From Symsagittifera roscoffensis (Eukaryota > Xenacoelomorpha > Acoela > Convolutidae), in NCBI RefSeq assembly GCF_963678635.1, contig NC_087063.1:29896599-29960598 (forward strand): DNA of 64,000 bases. Direction: 5' to 3'. The first letter of the stretch is position 1. Each line of letters begins with the position of its first letter. The notes beneath the pieces were generated by a model, which made no database searches, was not told where the DNA came from, and saw nothing but the letters and a program-made list of their open reading frames with translations. Below are positions 45,288-55,245 of the stretch, in pieces. A program made the translations under genes and the position numbers.

Positions 45288-46789
45288 AAAATCTTTAAAA
45301 TAAATCCAACATAGACAATTCTATGTGTGCTATAATCGAGGAGGGTAGATTTTAATTGACAATTCTCTTGATGCATTAAAATCGATTTGATTTATTCATA
45401 AAATTTTGACGATGTATTTATATAGCGTTGGTACGGCCCTATCCAACCTGTGCACGTACCGACGCATGACGGAAGGGCCTATTTTAATTGACCTTTTTCT
45501 TTTTTTTTTAAATACAATAGTTTAAGTGACTATAATACTGAAACATTTCTGAAAGTTTTACATTTCAAACCTTCATTATAATTGTTTTGTCCAGTGGAAC
45601 GGTAGTCGATGTGTAATCAAGACGATTCTCAAAAAACGTCCAAAGAACTGGAACGATGCCGCAAAATCAGAAAGCGTATTAACAGTATTTCAAGCTCTCT
45701 CTGGAAAATAATTGATGCAAGTGAACGAAAATGCATGTTGAAGATCTCAAGTACAGAAAACGTAAGAAGTAATGAACTAGATACACCAGGAATAAGGGAT
45801 AACTGTTTGGCTTTTCTGAAAATGGTTGATTGTGATTCACCTTGGATGGGCCCTAGTGAAACAAGACTACTTTTGATGGAATATGCCACTAAAAGATTTA
45901 GAAATCTGGTATGTTTTCTTAAATCGGTTCTATTAGCACAGTCTTTCAAAATAACTAGCGGGTTAATGTTTCAGAGAATGGATCAGCTGCTTCAGGCACA
46001 GAGCTGCTAAGATTTATCCTAAGATGACTCTAAATAAATTCTCTGTTCAATTGAATTTGCCTAACCCACCACTTCTTGGTCCGATCAGTAAATGGGAAAG
46101 AACATTGGCTCTTTTTACTTCACCCCTCCCCCTGCGAAGTTTTACTGTAAAAAATTTGGCCACATTGGTTGGTTGTTATGATAATTTAGTCTTCCTAAAA
46201 AACCTTGCTTGTAAAATTACTCGTTACACCATAAAATTGATGCTCGTGTGAGCGGGGGGAGCCAGAACATTTTATTAGGCAATGGTAAATCAGAAGCTTT
46301 ACAATTAAGGAATTTCGAAGGTAGTTTTATCATTTATCGTGCCGAGTACGCAGGCAGCGTTCGCAACCTGAATGGCGAGGGAGATTCTCTGCTTAAGAAG
46401 AAAACTACCTGCCCTGGGTTTCTCGGTACATGTGCTGTGCTCAAGTTCTTACAGAGTTTATTTTGAAAAATGGCAGTGCCAGGGCCGATGGCACCCTGAA
46501 CTTCAAAAGCTATTGGCTGAAAATTATATCCATCATTAATTAAATTTCTATATTTGTCAGTTTTGCTGGTGTTTTTTTTGTTATCAAATTTTTTCTACAA
46601 CTTTCTACATACTAATTTTTGTAACACAATTAAAAGTCAGATGAATTTCTGATATCTAGCATTTAGATGCACTTTCAGTCGTGATTCGAACTAAATTAAT
46701 CAGGAACTTTTTTCCCTTAAAAAATTTGTCTTACAAATCTGTAAAATAGTTTGCTTTGCTATTGATCCTTAACTACATCCAGACTCCTT
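45288..46789 (+). other. Region after RTX, no recognised gene
   Basis: One frame of 133 codons (ATG 45609 to 46010) is partly charged and has no recognised domain; its first 24 codons lie in the duplicated flank. It may be the start of another decayed element. Two shorter frames follow to 46466. ATTTTAATTGAC occurs at 45350 and 45481 as a short direct repeat. From 46480 to 46789 I see nothing. Confidence 0.3.
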
Positions 46790-46920
46790 CTTAGTGATCT
46801 AGTGGTAACGCCGTGTTTTGCATCTGCACCTTGAGGTCTGGTGTCCGAGTTAATGCCGAGCCTTGTTTTTTCAGCATGTATGAAGTTTAATTTTTTTCCG
46901 ATAAAAATTAAAATAGCGGA
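46790..46920 (+). repeat. tRNA-derived SINE (family with CCTTGTTTTTT box)
   Basis: AGTGATCTAGTGGTAACGC resembles an A box and GGTGTCCGAGTTAATGCC a decayed B box. They are followed by CCTTGTTTTTTCAGCATGTATGAA and TTTTTTTCCGATAAAAATT. The same order is found at 52459-52570. Not a working tRNA gene. Confidence 0.6.
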
Positions 46921-47398
46921 TTTTCGTTTGTCTGCTTATATTTTGTCGTCCAAGTTGTAACATCTAGGGTTGTTATAGTGCTGTAAGCAATTTTCATTGT
47001 AGTTGCAAGTGTTTTTGATTAACTCCTGTAAATTGTTAATTGACTAGCCCTGCGTTTTTTCGCTGAAAAGATTTATTCGGCTTGCATGGTTTCGGCTTAT
47101 AATTATTAGGCTTTGTCAATTTATTTTGTGTCGTCTCAGATTTTTAGAGACCTTTTTGCATGACATTCTTGATTGTTTTTGTTCGGCTTAATGAGTGTAT
47201 ACCAACGTATTATCGGCTTAGTGACCGCTCGGTAAATACTGAAAGCCCATTTAATGGTTGCTTGTGTTTCTTGACTGTTTTTCGGGCGTTGAGATTTTCA
47301 TGTGGTTCCAAAAAAAGGGCAAGGTTGCGTTAGGCCGCGTTGCATTGCAATGGGAAAAATGATTAGGTTGCTTTGCATCGCATGGGAAAAACTAAACA

Positions 47399-47412
47399 TT
47401 TTCGGTTTTCAG
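47399..47412 (+). promoter_or_regulatory. Splice-acceptor-like site before ADAT2
   Basis: A T-rich tract ending TTTTCAG stands 33 bases before the ADAT2 start. It could be a 5'-UTR intron acceptor or a spliced-leader trans-splice site. The SR-protein gene has the same signal 5 bases before its ATG. Confidence 0.45.
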
Positions 47413-47432
47413 ATAGCGTGTGCTTGATTAAT

Positions 47433-47477
47433 ATGCGTTTGATTGATGGACTTGGGAGTTGCAGTCTGCTCAGATGA
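47433..47477 (+). other. Upstream ORF overlapping the ADAT2 start
   Basis: ATG 47433 begins a 14-codon frame that ends TGA at 47475-47477, overlapping the ADAT2 start in another frame. If transcripts start at the acceptor at 47412, this is the first ATG and would lower initiation at 47446 unless skipped (context AATATGC, weak). Confidence 0.4.
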
Positions 47478-48072
47478 ACTTGATCAGAAAGTTATTGGAA
47501 AGGAGCTGGTATCTTTGCAAGAATATGAGTGGTTCAGAGAAACTGTTCGTTTGGCCGAACAAAATCTTGTCGCAAATGAGGTCCCTGTAGCTTGTATCAT
47601 TCTATACCAGAACGAGATAATCGGCCGCGGGAAAAATGAAGTAAATGCCTCCAAAAACCCAACTCGACATGCCGAGATGTGCGCTATAGACGAAGTTATA
47701 AAGTTTTGTAAACTGAGGGGAAATGAGCTATCTGATGTAATGAAAGCATCAACTCTATTTGTGACTATGGAACCCTGTGTTATGTGTGCTTCGGCTCTCC
47801 GTCATATTGGGATCAAGAAAGTGATATGCGGTTGTGCAAATGATCGTTTTGGAGGCTGTGGATCAGTTTATGATCTGAACAAAGACGAGGAGGGGTATAT
47901 AAACGGGCCATTTGAGTACATAAGCGGAATCGACGCAAAAGAATGTGTTCAACTGATGAAAAACTTCTATGCTACTGCAAATCCTCATGTGCCTCCGGAA
48001 AAGTCTGCAAAAAGAAACACCCCGGGAACTAATAGATTGGATCAGAAGAATGAAGATTCATCATCAACATGA
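47446..48072 (+). CDS. ADAT2: ADAT2-type tRNA adenosine(34) deaminase subunit
   Basis: The protein deaminates adenosine 34 to inosine in tRNA anticodons, as the catalytic partner of ADAT3. It has 208 residues, close to the usual 190, in one exon. The deaminase zinc site is complete: TRHAEM with His75 and the proton-shuttle Glu77, and MEPCVMCASAL with Cys111 and Cys114. Around the active site, EVPVACIIL (residues 46-54) and FGGCGSVYDL (135-144) are typical of ADAT2 rather than of cytidine deaminases. The start is ATG 47446; an in-frame TTG just before it is not needed. The C-terminal 25 residues are polar and likely disordered. It reads cleanly, without stops, so it is a working host gene just outside the transposon nest. 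Confidence 0.92.
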   Translation: MDLGVAVCSDELDQKVIGKELVSLQEYEWFRETVRLAEQNLVANEVPVACIILYQNEIIGRGKNEVNASKNPTRHAEMCAIDEVIKFCKLRGNELSDVMKASTLFVTMEPCVMCASALRHIGIKKVICGCANDRFGGCGSVYDLNKDEEGYINGPFEYISGIDAKECVQLMKNFYATANPHVPPEKSAKRNTPGTNRLDQKNEDSSST

Positions 48073-49433
48073 CCATCATCTTATGGTTTACTCACATTGT
48101 GCTTGTTTTTACCCCTGTGTTTAACTTTCCGAAAATGTTCAAAACAGTTTTTAATATTTTAGTGCTATCATTGCGTGTTTTTGTTCCAATTTGATGTTGT
48201 TGAAAGTATTGATGTCGTTTTAAAATGTTTAGTCCCGTGGAGTGGAGCTTCGCTTGGCGGACGCGTTTATTGATGTGACGAGTTGCTGGTAAATTAAGTC
48301 TTTAATGTACATAAAATCTCGTGGTCGAACAGCAATTTTAAGAAGTGGGTGAGTCTGGGTGTCTTTTTGTGGAGTTGTGGTTTTGGAGTGGAATGAAACT
48401 CCTCCAGATTTGTGGTGTGGTTTGACCAGTGAAATGTAGTGTTGTGGAAGGTGTCCAATCCACTGAGTTGTGGAAATAACTGGAACCTTGTGGTCAGCAT
48501 TCCGCACAGGTAGCTTAATGACCAATTGAAATGACTAACAATTCATAAATGATGCGTTCCATAAGCTTCGGTTGTTTGTTATCTCTCTGAGATTTCAATT
48601 TCTCCACGCTGTTTTGCATTTATTAATCAGAAAATTTAAATGATCCGAAGTTTTTAGTGGTATTTGATATTATTTAAAATAGAGTAATAATATGACCGTG
48701 ATGTGCCAAAGTATTTCTAGAATGGTTAGGCACATGACAGTGTAACAGAAAAATGGAATCGTTTTCTACACAAAGAAGATAGAAAGAAAAGAAAGAATAT
48801 ATTTTTCCTTTTATAAACAATATATCAGCATAATTAAATTTACCACATTTAAAGCAGGAACGGATAGACAACGGGACCTGTTGGTCCACTAAAAGTCTAC
48901 CCTTCTATTCAAATTAAACATCTCTAATGAAACAAATCAAGTTAAACAATACGAGCAAATATATTTTTATTTAAATACAAAAGCTACAGCTCGTGAAAAA
49001 AAAACATATATTTATATCTATTTATAAATTTATGTTGACATTAATTAACTATCGAATTAGTACCAAACTTGTCAATACTTCCAGGGCGCTGTAATATTAT
49101 ATGTATAATTTTTTTTTCCAAGTTTTTCAAAAAAAAAATTAGTGAGAAAAATCCAAAAAAAAAATCAAAAAACCTCGATATCTCGAAAATTAGAAGGATT
49201 TGGGAGGTCATTTTTTTACACAAAAAAGCTGATATATAGCTGGTAGTCATGTAGCATGCAACCAACGGGTATGGGTTTTAATTTTTTTTTATAAGCCAAA
49301 TATATGTTTCACTAATTCATGGTTTTGTACCAGGTATATTTTCAAAGAATGGTAAATTGCCGATACTTTTGTGTCTCGACTTTTTTCGTAAACGTCGTAA
49401 CCAGTCAGAGAATGAAACTATTGTAAGTTTTCA
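48073..49433. other. Intergenic, no gene seen
   Basis: AT-rich spacer between ADAT2 and the SR-protein gene. A 98-codon minus-strand frame (48229-48525) lies in a stretch of higher GC but has no recognised motif. Poly-A/T runs are dense at 49110-49180. Confidence 0.6.
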
Positions 49434-49439
49434 GTAAAA

Positions 49440-50274
49440 ATGCCGCGATCCGTTTCCAGAAGCAGAAGCAGGTCACGAAGTCGATCTGGCTCTCCTCGAA
49501 GAAGCCGCAGTCGGTCCCGAAGTGGTAAACGTGAACGAGATTTTAGAGGACACCAGAACGACTCGCCTAAGGCATCCAGATCTCGATCCAGAAGTCCACC
49601 GAGAACCCGAGTCCAAAGTGGAAGTCGGGATCCAAGAGACTGCGAGTTTGATTCATCAGCTCGAGGATACCGTCTATACGTCTGTGACTTTCAGGATCCT
49701 TCAACTTCGGAGATTGAGAGGGCGTTTGAGAAGTTCGGAACCCTTTCAGAGTCCCCATTTGTCGCTAAAAGCGCGCGACCATGCTTTGGATTCATTTCAT
49801 ATAAGCACAAAGATGTAAGCAATCAGCAATACAAGTCATCTAATTTTCAAGAACTGATTCCGCATGAATTTAATTGTCGAACAGTGCAATTGTTTGAGAG
49901 AAAGTCTTCTCAAAGTCAGGAAATATTTCAGAGAGATTGCTTTGTCATTTAAATTTCGAATGGTTGGAATAATGTAACAAAATAATTTCCTGTGTTTATA
50001 CATTTAAGAAGTCGGAGATATCTTCTGAAATTTATTTCAGGATGCAATTGAAGCGTGTGGAAAACTTCACGGTTCCCGGATGTGCGGAGGGCAGATCAGA
50101 GTGAGCTTCGCCAAGCCCAGAGCCAAGGGTAAAGGGTTCGATTCCACCCAGAGATGCTACTCTTGTGGCAGACGGGGACACATGTCCCGTGACTGCGGAC
50201 CTAGAGACAGAGGATACGGGTTCTCCTCGCGAAGATCGAGATCCCGATCCCGCCGACGAAGCAGAAGCCGATAA
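49440..50274 (+). CDS. SR splicing factor with RS-RRM-CCHC-RS order (two exons)
   Basis: Exon 1 is 49440-49814 and exon 2 is 50041-50274; the product has 202 residues. SR proteins bind exonic RNA and recruit the spliceosome. Residues 1-58 are an RS domain (SRSRSRSRSRSGSPRRSRS). The RRM is at 77-150, with RNP2 LYVCDF (79-84) and RNP1 CFGFISYK (115-122); the intron splits it between Asp125 and Asp126 in phase 0. A zinc knuckle, C164-x2-C167-x4-H172-x4-C177, follows, then a short C-terminal RS tail. The RRM and knuckle resemble SRSF7/9G8, but SRSF7 has no N-terminal RS domain; that part recalls Tra2. The start ATG follows TTTTCAGTAAAA. Confidence 0.88.
49815..50040 (+). other. Intron of the SR-protein gene
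   Basis: 226 bases, GTAAGC donor and TTTATTTCAG acceptor, phase 0. The joined codons restore an RRM that fits across the junction (SYKHKD then DAIEACGKLHG). If it is retained, translation reads 45 more codons and stops at TAA 49950-49952, giving a protein without the knuckle; SR genes often regulate themselves this way, but nothing here proves it. Confidence 0.88.
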
Positions 50275-51940
50275 ATGCTTGGAGAAAGGGTCAACGGCAT
50301 TTGTTAAGCTAAACTGGAATTTATTATTTGAACTCGAGTGAAAACATGACTATTTGACCTTCATCAGCTCTGTTAAGATTCGTATCGATTGTACCTTTGA
50401 GTAATCTGTACTACGTGAGGTCCGAAAATTTTGAGATTTAAAGGTTTTGACATCTAATTATTCAGCAATTATGTGCCCTTATTTAAACTAAAGCGTTTTT
50501 TTCATATTTTGATTCCTCTCTTTTTGCTGAAACAATTCCCGTTTTGTGCACCTATAATCACGCAATCCAAAACGCTGTGAAGATGATTGAGTTTGGACTT
50601 TTAATAATATAGTTTTCAAGGTTATATACCCTTTTTGTCTTGAATGTTCAATTTAGCTTTCTGTTAACAACTGGTTTTAACAGCTCATAGATTAGGTCGC
50701 CTTTTTTCAGAGGTCTCATTATTTTCACAAATGTATCCGATTAGCAAAACTGCTCGTATACAGGCGAATCATTTAATGTTCTGACTGTTCTTTTATTTCT
50801 CTCGGATATTCTTAGGATAAAAAAAAGTAGTGATAAAGCTACAAGTATAGATTTTTTTGCCTTTTGATGTCATCGCCCGCAATCAAATTCGACGCGAATA
50901 AGAAAAATTGAATGAACTGCATTTGTAAAGCTCTTAACTTAAGACAATAGATGTTCATTGTTAACTGATCTGTTCCCGCGGCGAAAACTGCTCTTAAACG
51001 CAAACGAAACGAACAAGAGTAGCAAGTTGCTGTGCAAGTAGCACAGAAAGCTCCGACATCAAAAACAAAAATAATAACATATATGTTTTAGCTAATTGTG
51101 ACATGTGTGTTGGTTCGGCTATGAGCTGATGTGAACGAAAGCCTGGCGAATAGGTTCATTCGTTAGTAAAATTCGCATGTTTGACAACAGTTTTAATCAA
51201 AACTATAATTGAAAAACGGAAAAATCAAAACAGTTCTGTAATTGTTTGTTCTAAGTTCTGGCCGATTTTTCTAGGATTTTTTTGTTGTCAAGCTCGCTCG
51301 CTTCGTTTCTCGAAATTGGAATAAACATCAACAACACCAGAACTTTTTTTTGGAAAATTTTCAATAGGGTTCACATCACGACTGCTAAGGCCCAACGCTT
51401 CCCAATAAAAAAAATTGCAAATGCGGAATAAAATGTGAATGAGTTCAATTTCAGAAAAATGGACATCAGTTTTCCGAAACAAGCGCAAATGAAAAAAAAT
51501 GCTTTTAACCACGTTTTCTTTAATTCGACAAGACTTACGAAAAAATAGGTTAAAAAATTCTTGAAATTCAATTAAAGTTAACGATACAATGTTTCTCCGA
51601 AATTCGAAGTCATTTATTTTTTTTTGTTTTCTTGAGCCCGTTGACTTTTTTAACTGCTTTAGCTGACTTTTCAGTTTTGAGGCAAATTGTTTTAATTAAA
51701 ATTGTTCCAGATAAAGGATAATTCATCTTGCATGAGCGTGTGGATTTAAATCGAGAACAAGTCTTTTTTTTCCTGTGAAGAACTTCATCAACTCTACTAG
51801 AACTTAAGCTTGCTTTGTTATGATTCGTCCTTGATTTCAAATTGCGCTATTTGTATTTGTTGCCAATTTAGCTGCATCGCATTGGCAAGTTATTAGCACA
51901 TGTCGCTGCTTTATTGGTAGCTAGTGTTAGTGAATTTTAA
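50275..51940. other. Downstream of the SR gene, no gene seen
   Basis: T-rich DNA with only short frames. No AATAAA is seen soon after the stop codon. A minus-strand frame at 51610-51840 is Lys-rich and has no motif. Confidence 0.5.
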
Positions 51941-52040
51941 GGGCTCCTGGCGCAGTTGCGCGGATAGAGTATTAAAAACCTCTTGGAGATGATTGAATCC
52001 GCCTCAGCATAAGTTGTCAATTGTAAAGCTTATTTTGACC
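51941..52040 (+). repeat. tRNA-derived SINE head (second type)
   Basis: CTGGCGCAGTTGCGCGGATAG is A-box-like and GATGATTGAATCCGCC is B-box-like, 38 bases apart as in a tRNA, but the acceptor ends do not pair. It differs from the family at 46790 and 52459. Confidence 0.5.
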
Positions 52041-52458
52041 GTTTTTTTGTTCTGTCTCCATTTGTTTTTTTTTCAATTATCAGATAAACCATCTTAAATC
52101 TTAGAGAATAAATGATGAAAATAGGTTTGTTGAAGATTGTTTTTTTTGTTTCGACTTTCTTGGATCAAATTTGCGACTAGCAAAATATTGCAACCTGGTA
52201 CTAGACTTTTTTTGAGTTTGAAAAATTCCAAGCAGGACTCATCTCGCACGCGTATGGACATTTAGTCACACCTATAGACCTTTTGATCTTGTAGAATTTT
52301 GTATATCTGTTTTGTTTGTTTTTACACTTGGGAGAGGAAGTGTCTTGTTATCGGGAACTACTCGACTTTTTTTCCCGTAAACAGCTTTTCTTACTCATTT
52401 GTGAGAATTGTGTAGTTGCTTTGTTATTGAAACTTGGCAACTTCGAGAACCCTTTCAA

Positions 52459-52570
52459 CTTAGCCTAGAGGTAACGCGGTTGCCTTTAAAACATAAAATC
52501 TGGGGTTCGAGTCATGGCCCGACCTTGTTTTTTTTCGGTGTGTATGGAATGAAAACGTTTTTCCGGAAAA
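52459..52570 (+). repeat. tRNA-derived SINE (best A and B boxes)
   Basis: TTAGCCTAGAGGTAACGCGG (A box) and GGGGTTCGAGTCATGGCCC (B box) are followed by GACCTTGTTTTTTTTCGGTGTGTATGGAATG. Same order as at 46790-46920. Further downstream, GCTAGCCACCTAATTTTGC (52669) and GCTTAGCCGCCTAGTTTTGC (52750) form an imperfect tandem repeat of about 80 bases that may be the SINE body. Confidence 0.65.
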
Positions 52571-53434
52571 AATTGAATTGTCGGACGTAAGTCTTCAATA
52601 TTTGTTTCTTTTTTCGCTGTTATTAGATTTAAAACGGTTTTGCTAAAATGGTTTCGTCTAATGTTAAATGAGCTAGCCACCTAATTTTGCATTTTCAATT
52701 GAATTGCTAATAACTTTGGTTCTAATGGTTTCGGTTATTGCTATAAGAGCTTAGCCGCCTAGTTTTGCGTTCTCAATCGAAATGTTAACAATTTAAGGCT
52801 CATTGAGTGCCCCTTAATTTTCTCGGCTCAGTTTATGCTTCGTAATTTTCAATGAAAGACATGCTTTCCTGTAAATTATGATGCGGTTTGTGAACATTTT
52901 GAAATGGTATTGTTATTTTTCGATAGTTCAACCTGCGAGAACAAGTGCACATGTAACCCGGAATTAATTCAATTTGTCTCTTCTCAATGACTTTATCTCG
53001 TTTTTTGTTTAGCTTTTCATAGTATTTTTGATGTCCACTTTGACATCAAAGCTCGCTTTGACTCTTTGCAAATTTTGTTTCCTGTATTAGTTTTTTCCCA
53101 ATCAGCGGTGTCTAAAAAAGTTCGTTTTGTTAAAAATAGCTTGCATCCAAACTCTATTTTTATACGTTTTTTACAGGGTGTCTTAGAAATTTTGCTGGGT
53201 ACGATTATCCTTCTGGAAAAATTTCTATTTTTCAATTAAGAATTTTGAATAAAATGTGCATAGTCTGAAAAAGGTTGACGACCTGAACTCAAAATCAATA
53301 AGTCGAAGGATTTTGAAAAAAGCCAATTTGAGATACTGAAGCCTCGCAAAATTTCAAGTTTTTATAAGCGTTGGCATCGTCGGCAAACTAATGTGGGTCA
53401 GTATTCATTGTTTCGCCTAATTTAGAAGAAAATG

Positions 53435-54245
53435 ACGAAATATTTGTGCTCGGGTGGTTTTTTCTCCAGACTTCTTTCAACTTTAACTAGCAGTTTTTGG
53501 CAAAATTTTTTAATATCATTCAAAAACAATTGTTGTCATGAGCTCAAATTTGAAAAAATATATCACCAGTGATTACACTTGCGAGCTTGCGAGCGTTAGT
53601 GTATTAGTATGAGCCTTCTTTTTTTCTAAACTAATTCGCAAATAAAAGTGTTCACTTAAATGGAAGTTTCACTGTAGCATCGGATATTGCATCTGTTCTC
53701 TGCGTTATTTGTGGATAGCGTTTGTCATAGTGGGCGAGACTCATAAGTTTTTAGGTCGCAGTAGGTCGTGGGTTTGAATCAGTGACGTAGCCCATTTTTT
53801 CTAGTAATTCGAGGCTTATGTCTACCTTTTCCTCTTGTTTCATAGAGCTGCTTTTGTCGTTTTCTTGCTAGTGTTTGCGAAGTGCAGCTTCACCTCTGTC
53901 ATTTTCGTGTCGTGAAAATATGGGGGCTTGAAGATTACCAATTTGGGACAATAAACGCCCTTTATAGTTTGCGCTACTAGCGCGCAAGCGGAGATTGAAT
54001 CCCTACTAAAAATGGTGTTAAATTGAATTGAGGCATTTCAGCTGGTCTATTTAATACTTCGCTATATGCTAAATCTATCAATTTGTGTTTGACTTAGCGC
54101 GTGGGGGAATTACTAGAAATTATTAAATTTGATATTTTTTTCAATTTTTTAAGTGTACCCATTTTCTCAAAGCAAACACTGCTAGACTTTGAAATGCAAT
54201 CGGAACATTCAGGGCTTTGCCCTGATACGAGCAGTCTTGTTGTAA
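53435..54245 (+). repeat. Long dispersed repeat, copy 1 (with nested SINE)
   Basis: It matches 63457-63970 in order: ATATTTGTGCTCGGG, GAGCTCAAATTTGAAAA, CAATTTGGGACAAT, CTATTAGCGCG-like and TTCAGGGCTTTGCCCT followed by AGCAGTCTTGT. About 320 bases at 53575-53905 are absent from the other copy. No protein is encoded in either copy. The palindrome AGGGCTTTGCCCT sits near the end of both. Confidence 0.75.
53575..53905 (+). repeat. SINE nested in the long repeat
   Basis: It contains a tRNA-like head at 53724-53793 (CATAGTGGGCGAGACTC as A box, GGGTTTGAATC as B box) and ends CATAGAGCTGCTTTTGTCGTTTTCTTGCTAGTGTTTGCGAAGTGCAGCTTC in pieces shared with 59020-59075. The uninterrupted site at 63590-63610 gives its borders to within a few bases. 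Confidence 0.65.
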
Positions 54246-55116
54246 TTTTAATAGCTAATGAATCGAAATTTAAATGTAATAAATCCTTATGTCTACACAA
54301 TCAAAGTATGCACCGGTGTAGTCGTTTATTTAAAGGGTTTCTTCACTGAATGCTACCTCACACTTTGAAAAAAAGCTTAACCACTCAGTCGGGCACAAGA
54401 AGTCGTGTACTTGTTTCATTTAATCGGTTTCGTTCAAATTCTAGATTGCCAGTACAAAGTGATATAATTTGAGACTTCTACGGAATTAATGGGACCACTT
54501 AGCTGGCCTTAAATAGCTTTTGGAATAGTTTGAGTGCAGAATATTTCGTCAGGCATAAATAATTTGCGTTGCAACTTCGGCATCATAGATACACTTTTAA
54601 AAAGTCCAAAATTTTGGCAAGATCGGCAAATAAGCTAGGACAAAAATAATTGCAGGCAAAATAATTGTTAAAGATTAAACTCAAGAAGCTGATATTTCAT
54701 TGGGAAAACAAAAATTTTTGAGTGAAAAATGTGGTTTCAATTGCCGCAATTCTTCTGAATAAAAAAGTTCCCCGAAAGCCGCAACCACAAGTTTTGAATA
54801 CAGAAAATTAATGTCCGTAGAGTAAAAAGAGTTTTCAAATTAAGAAGAGTGTTCGAGAAGTAAGAATAGGCTAATTTTTTCATAAATTTTTTAAATATAA
54901 TATGAAGCATTCATTGATTGCACTGGCTGCATGTTGGATTACGACCAATCAAATCTATACTCTACCCATACTGCTGATTATCAGTTTGAACCAATTTAAC
55001 AAGGAGAATGCATGTAACTACGTTAGCAATTAACAAGCGTTATCAAAGCGGAATGTAGACTTTTTTTGGGTTAACAACTAGTTTAACAAAATCAGTTGAA
55101 TCACTTATGATGCTGT

Positions 55117-55245
55117 TGGGTGGGTACTTTTTATAATGGTGCTGGGTGAGTACTAGTACTGGGTGGGTACTTTTCAATTTCATAAAAATTCAAGTTTACC
55201 TACTGGGTGGGTTTTAGTTACTACAGGGTGGTTTCAGGGGGTTTT
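55117..55245 (+). repeat. TGGGTGGGTACT minisatellite-like cluster
   Basis: CTGGGTGGGTACTTTT-like units occur at 55117, 55141 (GGGTGAGTAC), 55162, 55202 and a weaker one at 55224, with unequal spacing. The G runs stand out in T-rich DNA. Confidence 0.55.

Larger units (their letters stand above)
35141..45692 (+). repeat. 4864-bp tandem duplication with LTR and flank
   Basis: Unit 1 (35141-40004) contains the C-terminal coding region, 3' untranslated region, an LTR (38501-39411) and about 593 bp of sequence beyond the element. Unit 2 starts at 40005 with ACCATTGATGCGGG inside the coding region and ends in the same flank near 45680, where unique sequence begins. Because flank is included, the duplication happened after insertion. 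Unit 1 lacks about 830 bp (38035/38036), so the LTR copies are 5690 bases apart. Confidence 0.9.

Noticed and set aside
45609..46010. Host gene directly after the transposon nest
   Set aside because: The frame has no recognised domain and its 5' end lies in the duplicated flank; kept only as a note in the regional entry.
48229..48525. 98-codon minus-strand frame between the two host genes
   Set aside because: It is in a higher-GC patch and looks slightly protein-like, but I see no motif, homologue or splice site to support it.
52459..52522. Functional tRNA gene
   Set aside because: The A and B boxes are good, but acceptor and anticodon stems do not pair and the same head with the same tail recurs at 46790, so it is a SINE.
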